Origin: Lethocerus indicus
Taxonomy: Eukaryota > Arthropoda > Insecta > Hemiptera > Belostomatidae
DNA length: 64,000 nucleotides
Assembly (NCBI GenBank): GCA_019843655.1
Contig: JACDQD010000010.1
Location: 7,113,637 to 7,177,636 of the forward strand
Direction of reading: 5' to 3'
Numbering within the stretch: the stretch's first letter is position 1; every line of letters begins with the position of its first letter. Made by a program: the position numbers and the translations under genes. Shown here in pieces: positions 53,601 to 64,000 of the stretch. The notes under the pieces were generated by a model. That model did not search any database and was not told where the DNA came from. It worked only from the letters and a program-made list of their open reading frames with translations.

Positions 53601-54439
53601 ACAGATTTTTAAGTCCTGCTGTAGTTAAAAGCATCCTCACTAGATAGAGCCATCTAGTCAAGCGTTTATTCATTATTTCCTCGGTTCTACTCAATTTTCA
53701 AGTTCAATAATTTCACAGGCGAAGACCAAATCTGCAAGCGGAGGAGGAAGAGAGCGGAGAATGTTGATATTCCAAACCCAGTAACAGTGCAGACATGATG
53801 GCAAAGGTCAGGCTTAAGCTGAAATGTGTCCAGCATATGTCGAGTGGGTGTCAGAAGTGCTACAGAACGATCGATGAGGTTTGCATACTTACTGCCTAAA
53901 ATTGAGCATCTTATTTAAAAAAAAAAAAATTAAATTAAGAAATTAAAAAAAAAACCAGTGACCGTGCAGACACGAGCCCCCACACTGGCATCCAATGTGC
54001 TCGAGTGACACCCTACTGACAGAAACTCGAGCTATTGAAGATGGCGAACAACCGAAACCAGTCAAGCGAAACGTGAAAAAAAAGAAGATCAAGAAAACTA
54101 TTGTTTCAACTTTAGCGTGTCGTTTGCCATCCTGTCTGTACTGTCACTGGTTTTTGAATATTACCATTCTCGCGCTCTTCACTGGGCGCGATTTGGATTT
54201 CGATTAATTTTAAATCCGTGGTCCAGCAAACAGGCGAGACGGGAGAGAAGATCGAGAAAACTACTGCATTCCAAAAAAAAATATTAAAAATCAGTCGTGG
54301 ATTGGATGAATCACGGATGCTGATGAGCGGGCCGTATCGCGATAAGGCCTGCCCCCCCGTGTGCTCGGGTTACACAATTCGCTGCTCATTGTTCGGCAGT
54401 GTCACAGGTCGTCTGTTCAAACATAGGCGTGACACTGCT
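50662..54439. other. Long AT-rich 3' UTR and intergenic sequence
   Basis: About 2 kb of AT-rich sequence with almost no CpG follows the stop at 50661. AATAAA signals near 52245 and 52736 make a long 3' UTR likely. From about 53.6 kb the composition changes to mixed. This part contains decayed repeat material, including a foldback relic near 54030-54075, and the 5' flank of the ion-channel gene. No further exon is recognised. Confidence 0.5.
54030..54075 (+). repeat. Foldback repeat relic
   Basis: TATTGAAGATGGCGAACAACCGAAACCAGTC-like order of blocks (GAAGATGGCGAAC, CCGAAACC) marks a small decayed right arm in the 5' flank of the channel gene. Confidence 0.5.
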
Positions 54440-57400
54440 ATGCCGGCTCCCATCCTGCACGCACTGCTCCTGCTCGCCGCTACACCTGCCCTACACGGCA
54501 CCCCAGTCCAACTGTGAGTATCGCACACACACAATATATATATAATATTATAAACTTCCTGGATTGTTTTATAGAAAGTTAGATACCTGTGGACAGCCCT
54601 CGAGAGTGCGCCGAAGGGAGTCCACCCTTTATGAACGGGTCAATCATTTTACAGGGGGCCGGAAGAATAATCTGAGCTGTAAAGCTTTTTTTTTAAATTT
54701 CCCTAACCAGTACCGTTGGTATCCAGTTTAGGACACCCTCCCTACCGAATCCCGAAGCTATCACCGATGGAATGTACTACAGATCTCATTTACTAATTGA
54801 CCAGACCCCATACAGTCCACACTATGGAGTACGATCCAAATAACCGTTATAAAACCTGATATATCCTGAAAATAAAATTTGTTTGGTTGAATTCAGAATA
54901 GTATTTCAATCGTAAACCGATCGCGGTCTCTCCTTGGAAATGAATTTATTCGGCAACACGATTCCGATGTTTTATTCATTAGTGCAGCAGGTCAATTCAT
55001 CTGATGATGGGGAAGCCTTCGAGTCAACAGATCGAGCACAGTATTTGTGCAGACAGCACTGGATTGTCGCCGTTTTAAATCCCATGTGTTAAATAGTCAC
55101 CTGATCAACCGTCCGTTGAGAATTCAACTCTGCTTTATAATTGAATTTTGGGCGAAAAAATACCGAGTCAATTTGAGAAGCAGTCGCGGATTCTCAAATA
55201 ATTCACGCTCTCATATAGAGCCTATAGTGCCTCTTCAAATCACTTTTGCCTATGGTTCCATTAGGCCTTACAGTACACAGGTTTCTAGCACACGCGCTCA
55301 ATTCAACCGCTCTTGAATGTAGACCGGTTTTACGCTTTAGCACTCAAGAAAGTGTGACGTTTAGTGTAGCAATTGGGCCCATAGACCGGTGTACATAATG
55401 TGTTTGGGACAATAGCCGAATGACGAGACCTTTCTTTTGGTTTCCTTTATCCCTCTATTAACCGCAGACGGTTCAAACCAAAATGGTTGCAGCTATGTTT
55501 TATTGAAGTCGAACACTCGAGCGATGTAAGGGACGAAATTACCCAATAATGCTAGTGGACTCAACGAGGGAAACCGTCCAAGTTCTATAATGGGCGGATT
55601 ACTACTGGAAGCTAGACAAGTTTGAAATGTTCTCACATCTCATGCCACGATGGGTTCTGATCAACATTGACAGTCAGTACGATTTTGAACAAGACCGTGA
55701 ATCGAAATTTGAGAAAAATAAAGTTTCATATATTTATTGAGTGCTGAGGCAATACTGGTAGCCTGCTGGAGAGACAGAGTCCCTGTGACGAATCAACAAT
55801 GCAACTGATAGTCACGACTTAATAATCTCAATAACCATCGTGCTCAACGGACGTTTCAAAATTCTTCTGAGGCATTTTACATCGTACTGGAATGGGATAA
55901 ATACTGAAATAGCAGGCATAATGAAATAACAGTCTCAACAACTGCAGCTCGTATATATTGGCGTTGTGAATGGAAAAATATCTTTCGATACCTACACTTC
56001 AAAATGCAAGTACAAGTCAATGAGTACAAACGAAAGTAGAATACAAATGATCAACTGCTCTGAGGGGCCGCGTTTGAAGTTGGACGAAAATCGACGCCTG
56101 TAAAAGGTTTGAAAAACATCGTAAAAATCATGAATCTTATCTCGGCGAGATCGTAAAAGAGATCAACGGGCCAGACCGCGTAGAATTATTCGTTCTTAAT
56201 CTTCCCCAAACAGGTATTATCTCTAGCCGGTGGCGGCGGCTGGGGGCGGGCGACCCCCAAGCGAATAAACTGTTTTTCATCTTCTCCAACTAATGGAAAT
56301 TATCCCGGCGGAATTGGATAATGGATAACTCATCCCACATCTTTTCCAAGATCGGGATTTCAGTAGACGCGACTTTAATTCACGTTTTTAATTCGGGCGC
56401 CAATGAGAGCAGAAAATCGTAATTTCTTCTGATACAATTTTATATAAAATACCAATAAATAGGGTTGTAGGATAAGTAAAGTAAAAAGAATAGTTTCAAC
56501 ACAGTTTTTGAACAAAATTATTTTTCTACATAATCCCCATTTAGGGAGAGACTTGTTTTATGTATTATGTAAGAAAATAATGCAATGTACTAGTCCGTTA
56601 TTTCTCATTAACTGTACGCACAATCCTCTTTGTGTTTTCGTTGTTTTTATTTATAATTTTTGAATTATAATTTTACTACGAATTATATATTCAAGGCTTT
56701 TCAGAATGACGAACAACCAAGACATTTGCACAACAAACAGAAATGTATTTACGCTGTCCGCGTATCAATATTTGTACTGCGACAAAACTTTTTTTTGTGA
56801 GAGTGAGAATAAAGATGACACTGTTTGTTCATTCTATACTACAGGTGTGTCGTCGTTTTCGCTCATTGCGTCCTAAAATGTGTCGAGTTATCGACTGATC
56901 TGAACGGGCCCGACAATAAAGTTCCGGGACGGGCGTACGAAAATCGAGAAATTAATTCACGGTCACGGCGCTCGCCCTAAGTCAATTTGACGCTGCAGAA
57001 TCTTCCGCCGTACGTTTAGCTTCGATCCTAACTCGCGGTGAAAAGCCTCTTCCCCCACCTCGCATAATCCCCGAGAAGGCCGCAGCCGTTATCATGTTTT
57101 ACAGTCCTATAATCACAGTTATCCCGGCCGGTTGTAACCCGTAAGATATAAGTAAGTAATGCACATAGCCCTGAAGGTGGATCTGGCGACGGTTTATATT
57201 CGCCGAATCGGCATTCTGGGCGTTGAATAAAAATTCTTGAAACAGATTTCTCCGCGTTTAACCGGAAAGGTCGTCCGTGTCGACTTTTAACATTGGACAC
57301 GCGGAAAACAATTCTAGGAGTTTGGAAGAACTTTCAGAAAAGAAAGTAGACGATTCCCACGCGGAATCCACGAACAAGACTCGAACCGAACTACGTTGCA

Positions 57401-60400
57401 AACTGCTGTACAAAACTCCTCGTGAAACCTGATATAAATCTTTCCATTCCAAAACCATCCCGTCGCTCCAATAATTTGAATCGATCTACCTGAAAAGCAC
57501 GCCATAAAAAGAAATTTACCCGGTAAGGGCAGGAGTGGAATCAATGGATTCTCCATCAAAAATACATTCGTGTTGTCCGTATTCCAACCCCTCGCAGAAC
57601 ATAAAACAGGTATGTTAAACTGGAATATGATGTCTTGAAATATTTTTCAGGGACCGAAAGCAATGCATAGAGTCGGTGGAGGACAGTCCAGCCGCTTTGG
57701 TCTCATGCCTGACCGACAGGAGGTGGTACGAGATGTTGACCAGGCCACCTGCCGAAGAACGTCCCCTCAGGGTCCAGGCGAAGATTTTCATTTACCACCT
57801 CAAGACGTCCGCCAGAAAGAACATGGTGGGTACGCTTTGCTTTACATTTTCACGTTCTATTCACAGCTATTATAACCGTATAAACACCAATCGCCGGGAA
57901 CATCTTATCCGATATCCAATCCTGGCGTTGGCGACCCTGTTCCAATGTATTCTTTAAAGATATACCAAGCAGCAGATTCAGCTCCATCTAGACAAACGGA
58001 TCTTACTTTGGAATCTCCATAGCCGACTCAAAACAATCGACTTGGACTCATAACCTGTAAAGCAATGTTGAGCTTGACCTAGACGTATGACAACCAAGAG
58101 ATCCTAAACTCCACTGTTCTAGCGTAATTTGCTGATGACAAGGCTATCCTCTACTGGGTCACCAGTTGCCTAGGCGACGGCTGGATAAACCTCAAAATTA
58201 CTTATATAACGCTGTTTTTTTTCTCGACTCCTTTCGCAGAAATTTTCAGTCCAGCTGTTGCTCCAGCTGAAGTGGAGAGATCAGAGACTGAGCTACGAGG
58301 CGCAGAATACCAACGTGAAGGTGCTGATGGGAGAAAAGGGACTGATGCAGTCAATCTGGACTCCTCACATATTCCTATCCAACGACAGCTTGGTCATGGG
58401 GCCGCTCAGGAAAGACGATCTGATCACAGTCCTTCCGGACGGCAACGTGTTTTTCACTACCAGGTAAACATTTAGACGACTTATTGATAATATTATTTCA
58501 GCTCTTAAAAATTATTTGCCGTGAATTTCCCACAAAACGTTCTTTCTTGTTCTTTCTTCAACAGTCGTAACAGGTTTCGGTTACTTTAGCTTATTAGCTC
58601 TAACATATTGATATATAAATCCCCTTCTGAGATGTCAGCGAAGAAGCCAGGGAAGGGACGAGTTCCCAAATCTAAAGTTTCATCTGGTAAAGGCTTGATT
58701 CTGAGTTGAACTTTCAGTTTGGATGGAGGGTTGGGACAATCTGACCCATAAATGAAGTTACTCTTTTAAAAAACATATTCACTCTGTTTCAGACTGAAAA
58801 CCTCCATAACGTGCAACATGGAGCTGGGAAACTTCCCGTTCGACAAACAGAGATGCCAGCTCATATTTGACAGTTGTAAGTCACGCGGGGATTTTTGAAT
58901 TGTATTTATTTAGATTTTTATTTTATAATTAAAGTATAACGAAAATAATAATTTTTAATAGGGAGGTACAATTCAAAGGATCTCGTACTGGAATGGGATA
59001 AACACTCACCGGCCGTGATGAAAGAAGACGACGTCAATCTGTCTGAATTTTTTCTGATGAACATGGAAGTGCAGACTGCCGAAAACAATTTCTCTAGTAT
59101 TGGAAGTGGCGAAGGTAAATACGCCCCTTTTATTAAACCCGATTGTGTATCAATTATGTTAATTAAAATTTGTAATTGGGAAAATTCGGTCCGCTACCAG
59201 AGAATCAAACTCGGTCGGATGTGGCGCCCTTATAACCGCGTTTAAATAGTTGAAATTAAAACCAATTCTTTCCCAACCATCTTTACTGTTCCATGGGACC
59301 AAACTTTTACCAGTAGTATGAACATTATTGTCGCAGAGTGTAAACACATCAAAATATTCAACGACTTTGCCACTATTCCATTTTTTAAAATAATTAATAA
59401 CCACAATCACCAGGAATATTTGTATTGTTGCAATCATCAACTTTCCGTTTTTTATCCGATATGCTGTGTTATTTGAAATTATTGTTTTTCAGCATATAAC
59501 TATTCTTCTTTGGTTTTGATATTCAGCCTAGGAAGGGAGTACGGATTCTACTTAATGGACTACTATGTACCGAGCATCTTGCTAGTCATTCTGTCTTGGA
59601 TGTCGTTTTGGTTAGCGGCCGATCAAGTCCCTCCCAGGGTTTTACTAGGTATTCTCCACTTCGTTTTATCGTTACAGGAATGCAGTGTTTTTAACTATTT
59701 AATTTTAACTGAATTTTACGTTCTCTTCAGGCACGTCTACAATGTTGACCTTTATTCAGTTGGCATGGTCTGACAGTTCTTTGCCAAAAGTGTCTCAGCT
59801 GAAATCGAATGACGTGTGGGCTGTTGGATGCACGTCATTCATTTTTTTATCCCTGACAGAATTCGCTTTCGTGAACACTATTGACAGAAGAGAGTAATTG
59901 AATTTTTATTAATACATATTATTTAAATATAATTCTTGTAATCTATTTTATTCTTACGAATAAATGTTTTAATCTCTAAAAATTATTAAGATGACTTAAT
60001 ATATAGCGAAATAGTGCAGTTGCAAAATTTAAAACGAAATCTTTTATTCCGATGTTAATAACTCCGTTTCATCGGTTTTGTATAGCTGAAAAATTGAAAG
60101 CAATCTTATCGTCCATTTAGTTTTGGCCTAAAACAACAGTTTGTCTATTTGTGGTACTTAATAATTGTCATATTTAAAGTAATGAAATTTAATTTTAAGT
60201 TTTCTACAATGACTTCTAGTTCTAATGAAAGTCTGCAAAATTTCAGTAAAGAGCACAAAGTCGAACTGAAAAAACCTACAAGCAAATATATCTTGAGATC
60301 TACACTGTCGTCCACCAAACCGCCCAGAATGAGGATGAGACGGTCTTCTTCGTGTCCATCATCGCCTGAAATAAGGAGGCACTTTGCAAAGAACATAGTC

Positions 60401-61316
60401 AGGCCAAGACACAGAACAGTGCAGGTAATATTTATTTCATAACACTGTCATAATAAATTCAAATTAATTCTCTAGATTGTTCTCTGGCTGAAGTTTTATG
60501 ATATTTTTGTTATACTTCACTCTTGTACCATAATTGCGCTTTGCCTCTATGCGCTTGGAATATGGAAATCCCTCAAAAGTTTCTCAAAATAGTTCTAGTG
60601 CCTCTTAGGTATTGTAATCGTTCCTTTATTATATCAGGGTCTTCCCCAAATACGGGTACATGTTTCAGTTTGTTTTCCTTAAGTGATTTTTTGTTTTTCA
60701 TATTTTCTACGCGCTGCAATAATTTGGTTTGTTATTTGACATAGGTTTCGGTTGATTTAGAAAAAGGTATGTATAGTTTATTATTCCTTCGTTGTTGCCA
60801 ATCCCGTAATTTATTTATATATATTATAAGTTTGGCTTTTCTTGTGGCGTATACGTGATTTTGGTATTGCAGCAGTTCAACTCATATCTAAGAGTGTGAG
60901 GGATACATATTATTAAAAATTACTACTTATCTAATAAATCTTATTAATAATAAACCTTTAAAAACTAGGATAAATCAGTATTTGGTAATACTGGATGGGG
61001 TAAGAAATATTTTCAAAAAATACTTAAAATTACATACTTACAGGAACTCAGCGGAAGGGAACTTGCGAGAGGAGTCAAAGCGGCGTTGAAAGAAATCAAA
61101 GAAAAGGAGGAGACGACGGCGACAGTCTCTGAAAGGCCTTCAGGTTCGGGAGGTCCTCCAGGAGAACATTCTTCGGCAGCTCACAAGCCCGCCACAACCG
61201 GCCACATCATGACTCCGCAGGAGATTGCCATGTGGATAGACAATAAGAGCAGGCTTGTATTCCCGCTGGCGTTCCTTATATTCAACATCTGCTATTGGAG
61301 CTTCCTCTGGATATAA
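54440..61316 (+). CDS. Cys-loop ligand-gated ion channel subunit, arthropod chloride-channel type
   Basis: A pentameric plasma-membrane channel subunit. Nine exons close in frame to 492 residues: 54440-54513, 57651-57825, 58240-58463, 58793-58875, 58962-59114, 59493-59648, 59731-59893, 60247-60424, 61044-61316. A signal peptide (MPAPILHALLLLAATPALHG) is followed by the extracellular domain. This has SIWTPHIFLSND in place of the usual WxPD, and the Cys-loop C165-x13-C179 (NMELGNFPFDKQR between the cysteines). M1 is about 254-277 (YGFYLMDYYVPSILLVILSW). M2 starts near 285 (RVLLGTSTMLTFIQLAW) with the 9' leucine. M3 is about 318-338 and is followed by a basic, Ser-rich M3-M4 loop (RMRMRRSSSCPSSPE). 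M4 ends at the C-terminus. The M2 sequence LGTSTMLTF resembles the insect pHCl-2/hodor-like group. Just before M2 it reads VPPR where anion channels have PAR, so selectivity and assignment are less certain. Confidence 0.93.
55875..55930 (+). pseudogene. Relic of ion-channel exon 5 inside intron 1
   Basis: TCGTACTGGAATGGGATAAA at 55882-55901 is identical over 20 bases to channel exon 5 at 58983-59002 (residues VLEWDK). Similarity continues more loosely to the right (ACTGAAATAGC against ACTCACCGGCC, then ATGAAA in both). A stop codon falls right after the match, and no splice sites or neighbouring exons are intact. It is probably the remnant of a partial tandem duplication of the channel gene or of a lost neighbouring paralog. 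Confidence 0.6.
57573..57618 (+). repeat. Foldback repeat, 5'-truncated copy 10
   Basis: Only the 3' tail of the family is present: GTATTCCAACCCCTCGCAG, then ATAAAACAGGTATGTTAAAC. It ends about 35 bp upstream of the acceptor of channel exon 2. Loss of everything except the 3' end is what incomplete reverse transcription would leave. Confidence 0.85.
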
Positions 61317-62440
61317 AATGGAAATTTAAAAACAGCGTAAACCAGTAGTTTTAACTAATCGATGAACCTAACATTCGGATTCGAAACCGAACATTATATT
61401 AATATATTATTTATTTTTATTATATATTTTACTGTGCCATTTTCATTTACTTTAGACTAAAAACATAATTAGACTATTTTAATCCACTCAATTATTGCAA
61501 GAGGAAGGAGGATAAACGTAAAACAAAAACACAGTATTAAGGCATAAATTTAATATTTGTTTATAATATAGACATTTGTTTATAACATTTGTTTATTTGT
61601 TAGAATATAGAATATTTTTTAAAATTATTCCAATCTGTGCATGGTAAAAGAAACTAAAGTCGTTGTATGGATGTCGCAGAGTACAAAAATTATTAATAAT
61701 GTTCATTATTTTAAACAATATCAAATATTTTTGGAAAATAAATAGCACGATTTTTCTATTTGTAACAAAATTAAATTTATAATTCAGTTATGAATAGACC
61801 TTATGTTAATTTCTTTGAAATGATATAAAATGGATAGACGCTTCTTTTGAAATATTTGAAATACATTTCCTAGTATATTTGTTGCCAATGTTATGATGAT
61901 TTACTTTGAAATTTATTGTAGGATCACTAGTCATTAGATAAAAAATGTATACTTAACTGTAGATTATTATTATATAACATAAATATTAAGCCTTGGATAT
62001 TCATAAATTAATGGAACAATAAACAGCACTGAAAATATTATATAGTGAATAGTATTCATTGTGAAATCAAAACAAATAATTATTTAATTTATTTATTCAA
62101 AATATGTTTGGACATGTATAATGTATGTTGATTTTTACTTATATAAAAAAATAAATTACATGTTCTTTTTATTTATGAAATAAGTTTGTATTTAATTAGT
62201 CATTGCTTGTTTAATTATTTGAAATCCAAGTATTGTTTCAGGAAAATGTGTTTTTCATATCAAAATGGGGAAAAATAAAAAAAAGTTACAAAATATACTC
62301 AAGTTGTTTATTAGTGTGTCATAAGAGGATACTTTTACATTGATATTTGAGGCCATTAAATACATTTTATATTACTGACTGGGCAAAGGGCGAAGAATAA
62401 ACAACATAATTTCTGGATACAATTTATTTAGTTATTTCTG
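61317..62440. other. 3' region of the channel gene
   Basis: AT-rich, no coding signal. AATAAA-type signals on the + strand (near 61737 and 62023) could end the channel transcript. A - strand poly(A) signal at 62312-62307 suits the secreted peptide gene to the right. Confidence 0.5.
62307..62312 (-). terminator. Poly(A) signal for the second secreted peptide gene
   Basis: AATAAA on the - strand about 130 bases downstream of the stop codon. Confidence 0.5.
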
Positions 62441-63001
62441 TTATTTTCTCGGATCGATTTTTCCAGGGGTTCTCACTGTATTTGTTACGGCTTTAACTTT
62501 CTCCATCGACCCGCCCAGGAGGTCTACGAAGGAGCTTAGATTGAAGCCGGCGAAGTCTGGCAACAGATCGCAGGCGGGACTCTTCAGGACTTTCGCAATA
62601 CCTGTAAGGACCGTTTATATTTTAACATAATATACCTAGAATTTTAGAGATTGTTATATCTAAAACCCTTAATCCAAACCATAATCGTATTAATTATTAT
62701 TCTTGGAGACTTCATGCAGTCCATTCCGACTACTCCTTTAACGTTCTTTAACCATCCGAGCGTTCAACTTGACCGTAGAGATTTCATCGTCAAATTTTAC
62801 AGGGAGGAATATTCTGAATAAACCGTTAGTTAGTGATAATTTAAAATATTATTTATCAACATTATTATTAAAAATTGAGAAATTTAAAACTTATATACAA
62901 CCTTTAGCGCACGCCGGAATCGTTCCTGTCTGCGCTTCGACAGACAGAAGGAGAGCGGCCAGAAACAGAAGAGGAAGGATGAGCCCTTTCTTGTACGACA
63001 T
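62441..63001 (-). CDS. Second small secreted peptide, family not recognised
   Basis: Two coding exons, 63001-62902 and 62601-62441 (TAA), 86 residues in frame. The signal peptide is MSYKKGLILPLLFLAALLLS ending VEA, with likely cleavage before QTGTIPAC. The mature chain of about 63 residues has two cysteines (IPACAKG and SPACDLLPDF) about 12 apart. Its C-terminal half is Lys-rich, without cysteine, and ends KIDPRK. No dibasic amidation site of the usual G-K/R-R form is visible. A 5' UTR intron is likely (donor GTAGGT at 63099-63094, acceptor ending at 63008). The 3' UTR is about 130 bases if the signal at 62312 is used. Role unknown; a small secreted effector, binding or signalling protein is possible. 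Confidence 0.75.
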
Positions 63002-63144
63002 CTTGATCTTTTGTAAGAAAACACAGCGTTTAAAAATTGGGAAATGGACGACGGTGGAACAGAAGAAGCAGGGCGGTTTGTAAATATGGTATTACCTACC
63101 TGCGGATGCCCCAACGAATCCTCGAGGTGATTTAAGGAGTGAAC

Positions 63145-63176
63145 TGAGTTCGTAATCGCAGGCGATACCTTTTATA
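63145..63176 (-). promoter_or_regulatory. TATA box and initiator of the second secreted peptide gene
   Basis: TATAAAAGG on the - strand at 63176-63168 and an arthropod initiator TCAGT at 63147-63143, whose A (63145) lies 31 bp downstream of the first T of the TATA box. The spacing is exactly that of a functional core promoter. Confidence 0.75.
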
Positions 63177-63376
63177 CCAACATTATGTTTAAGCAGGATA
63201 AACACCGTTCTCAATTCCCGACTTTATATTTACGAGTGCAAACACATCACCGATTTGTTCAGCTGATTATCTATTATTAAAAACCGTTGAATACTAACGC
63301 CTTATTTCTATATTTGCTTTCTTGCTCAATGGGAAAATTGAAAATATCATCGTACGAGGTAAGAAAGAATGAATAG

Positions 63377-63591
63377 ATTTGTTGTGTTTTTGTCTCCTCT
63401 CGCTTGTTTGATCTTTTGCTAGACCGGTTTCGGCCGCTACTGAAAATGGCGAGCAGCTGGGTTTCGGCTACTCGTCATCTTCAGTATCGGCCGAAACCGG
63501 TCTAGCAAAAGATCAAACCAGCGAGAGGAGACAGAAACACAACGCATCTACGGTATTCCAACCCCTCGCAGACCACAAAACAGGTATGTTA
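63377..63591 (+). repeat. Foldback repeat, copy 11 with exact 13-bp target duplication
   Basis: It starts ATTTGTTGTGTTTTTGTCTCC-like (from 63377) and ends CACAAAACAGGTATGTTA. The arms share the private variant TTTGATCTTTTGCTAG (others have TTTGGTC). The flanking direct repeat AAAGAATGAATAG is identical at 63364-63376 and 63592-63604. The spacer holds a second small inverted piece. Confidence 0.9.
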
Positions 63592-63604
63592 AAAGAATGA
63601 ATAG

Positions 63605-64000
63605 TAACAGTTCCTAAAGTAACTGCTGATGGACGAAGGTTGTGAATGCTTTGAAAACGCTCTTTCAGTCTCGACTAGATAATTAAGCCTTGTGCCAGCT
63701 TGCTGGCATCTTTAGTAACGTTAGTAAATTTGTGCAATCAGCAGTTCGTGTGAAATCCGAAATTCTAAATTCATGTGGGAGGTAATAATCAAAACGGAAA
63801 CATGTTTACATACTTATTCAACAAATCCCAGGGTTCTGTGTAATTGCGTTGAAACCTTTCAATGTTTTTGTTTTTGTTCTTGTAGACAGTTTGTTTTTTA
63901 TTTGCAGCAAATGTTATTTAGATTAAAATGGATCACTGAAAGAACAACAGAAGAGATGTGTTCTTTTAGGCTAAATATAATAACCAAATAAATTATTTAG
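63605..64000. other. Non-coding end of the window
   Basis: No gene recognised. A perfect short hairpin TGCCAGCTTGCTGGCA lies at 63693-63708, followed by TCTTTAGTAACG, reminiscent in style of the foldback family but not clearly part of it. Confidence 0.4.

Noticed and set aside
1..64000. tRNA or rRNA genes
   Set aside because: No cloverleaf with A and B boxes or rRNA-like stretch was recognised by eye; a covariance search would be needed to be sure.

Overview
The window is nuclear DNA from an intron-rich arthropod, almost certainly an insect and possibly a hemipteran. The evidence is short GT-AG introns, insect-type TATA/initiator promoters, AT-rich introns, and proteins typical of insects. 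I rebuilt gene models by hand from splice signals. Five models close perfectly in frame from start codon to stop. A sixth (C16orf89-like) also closes but has one weak splice donor, and the SLC15 model lacks only its 5' exon(s).

Layout: 1-7.8 kb holds no recognisable gene. At 8.1-8.7 kb is the last exon of an unrecognised + strand gene, followed by 2.5 kb of very AT-rich 3' sequence. On the - strand at 11.2-16.7 kb lies a proton-coupled oligopeptide transporter (SLC15/POT family). From 16.7 to 37.9 kb is a gene desert with dispersed repeats, a 12-bp minisatellite, a 168-bp tandem repeat and a decayed 138-bp tandem repeat. At 37.9-47.8 kb is a compact cluster: INO80C/Ies6 (+), then on the - strand TRIP13/Pch2, a C16orf89 (UPF0764)-like secreted protein, and a small cysteine-containing secreted peptide behind a TATA promoter. 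At 50.2 kb is the last exon of an acidic-tailed + strand protein with a long 3' region. At 54.4-61.3 kb is a complete nine-exon Cys-loop ligand-gated ion channel subunit (+). At 62.4-63.2 kb is a second small secreted peptide (-), with a TATA box and initiator 31 bp apart.

The genes do not form one pathway. INO80C (chromatin remodelling) and TRIP13 (HORMA remodelling in meiosis and mitosis) are convergent housekeeping genes. The transporter, the channel and the two peptides look tissue-specific.

The most unusual signal is a dispersed foldback repeat family, with at least nine recognisable copies plus relics. Copies share a fixed 3' end, and one is cut back to that end. Five are flanked by direct repeats of different lengths (9 to 19 bp), which points to reverse-transcription-type insertion rather than a DNA transposase. 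The two hairpin arms within a copy share private variants that other copies lack, which suggests copying of one arm from the other. A 20-bp relic of channel exon 5 lies in intron 1 of the channel gene.
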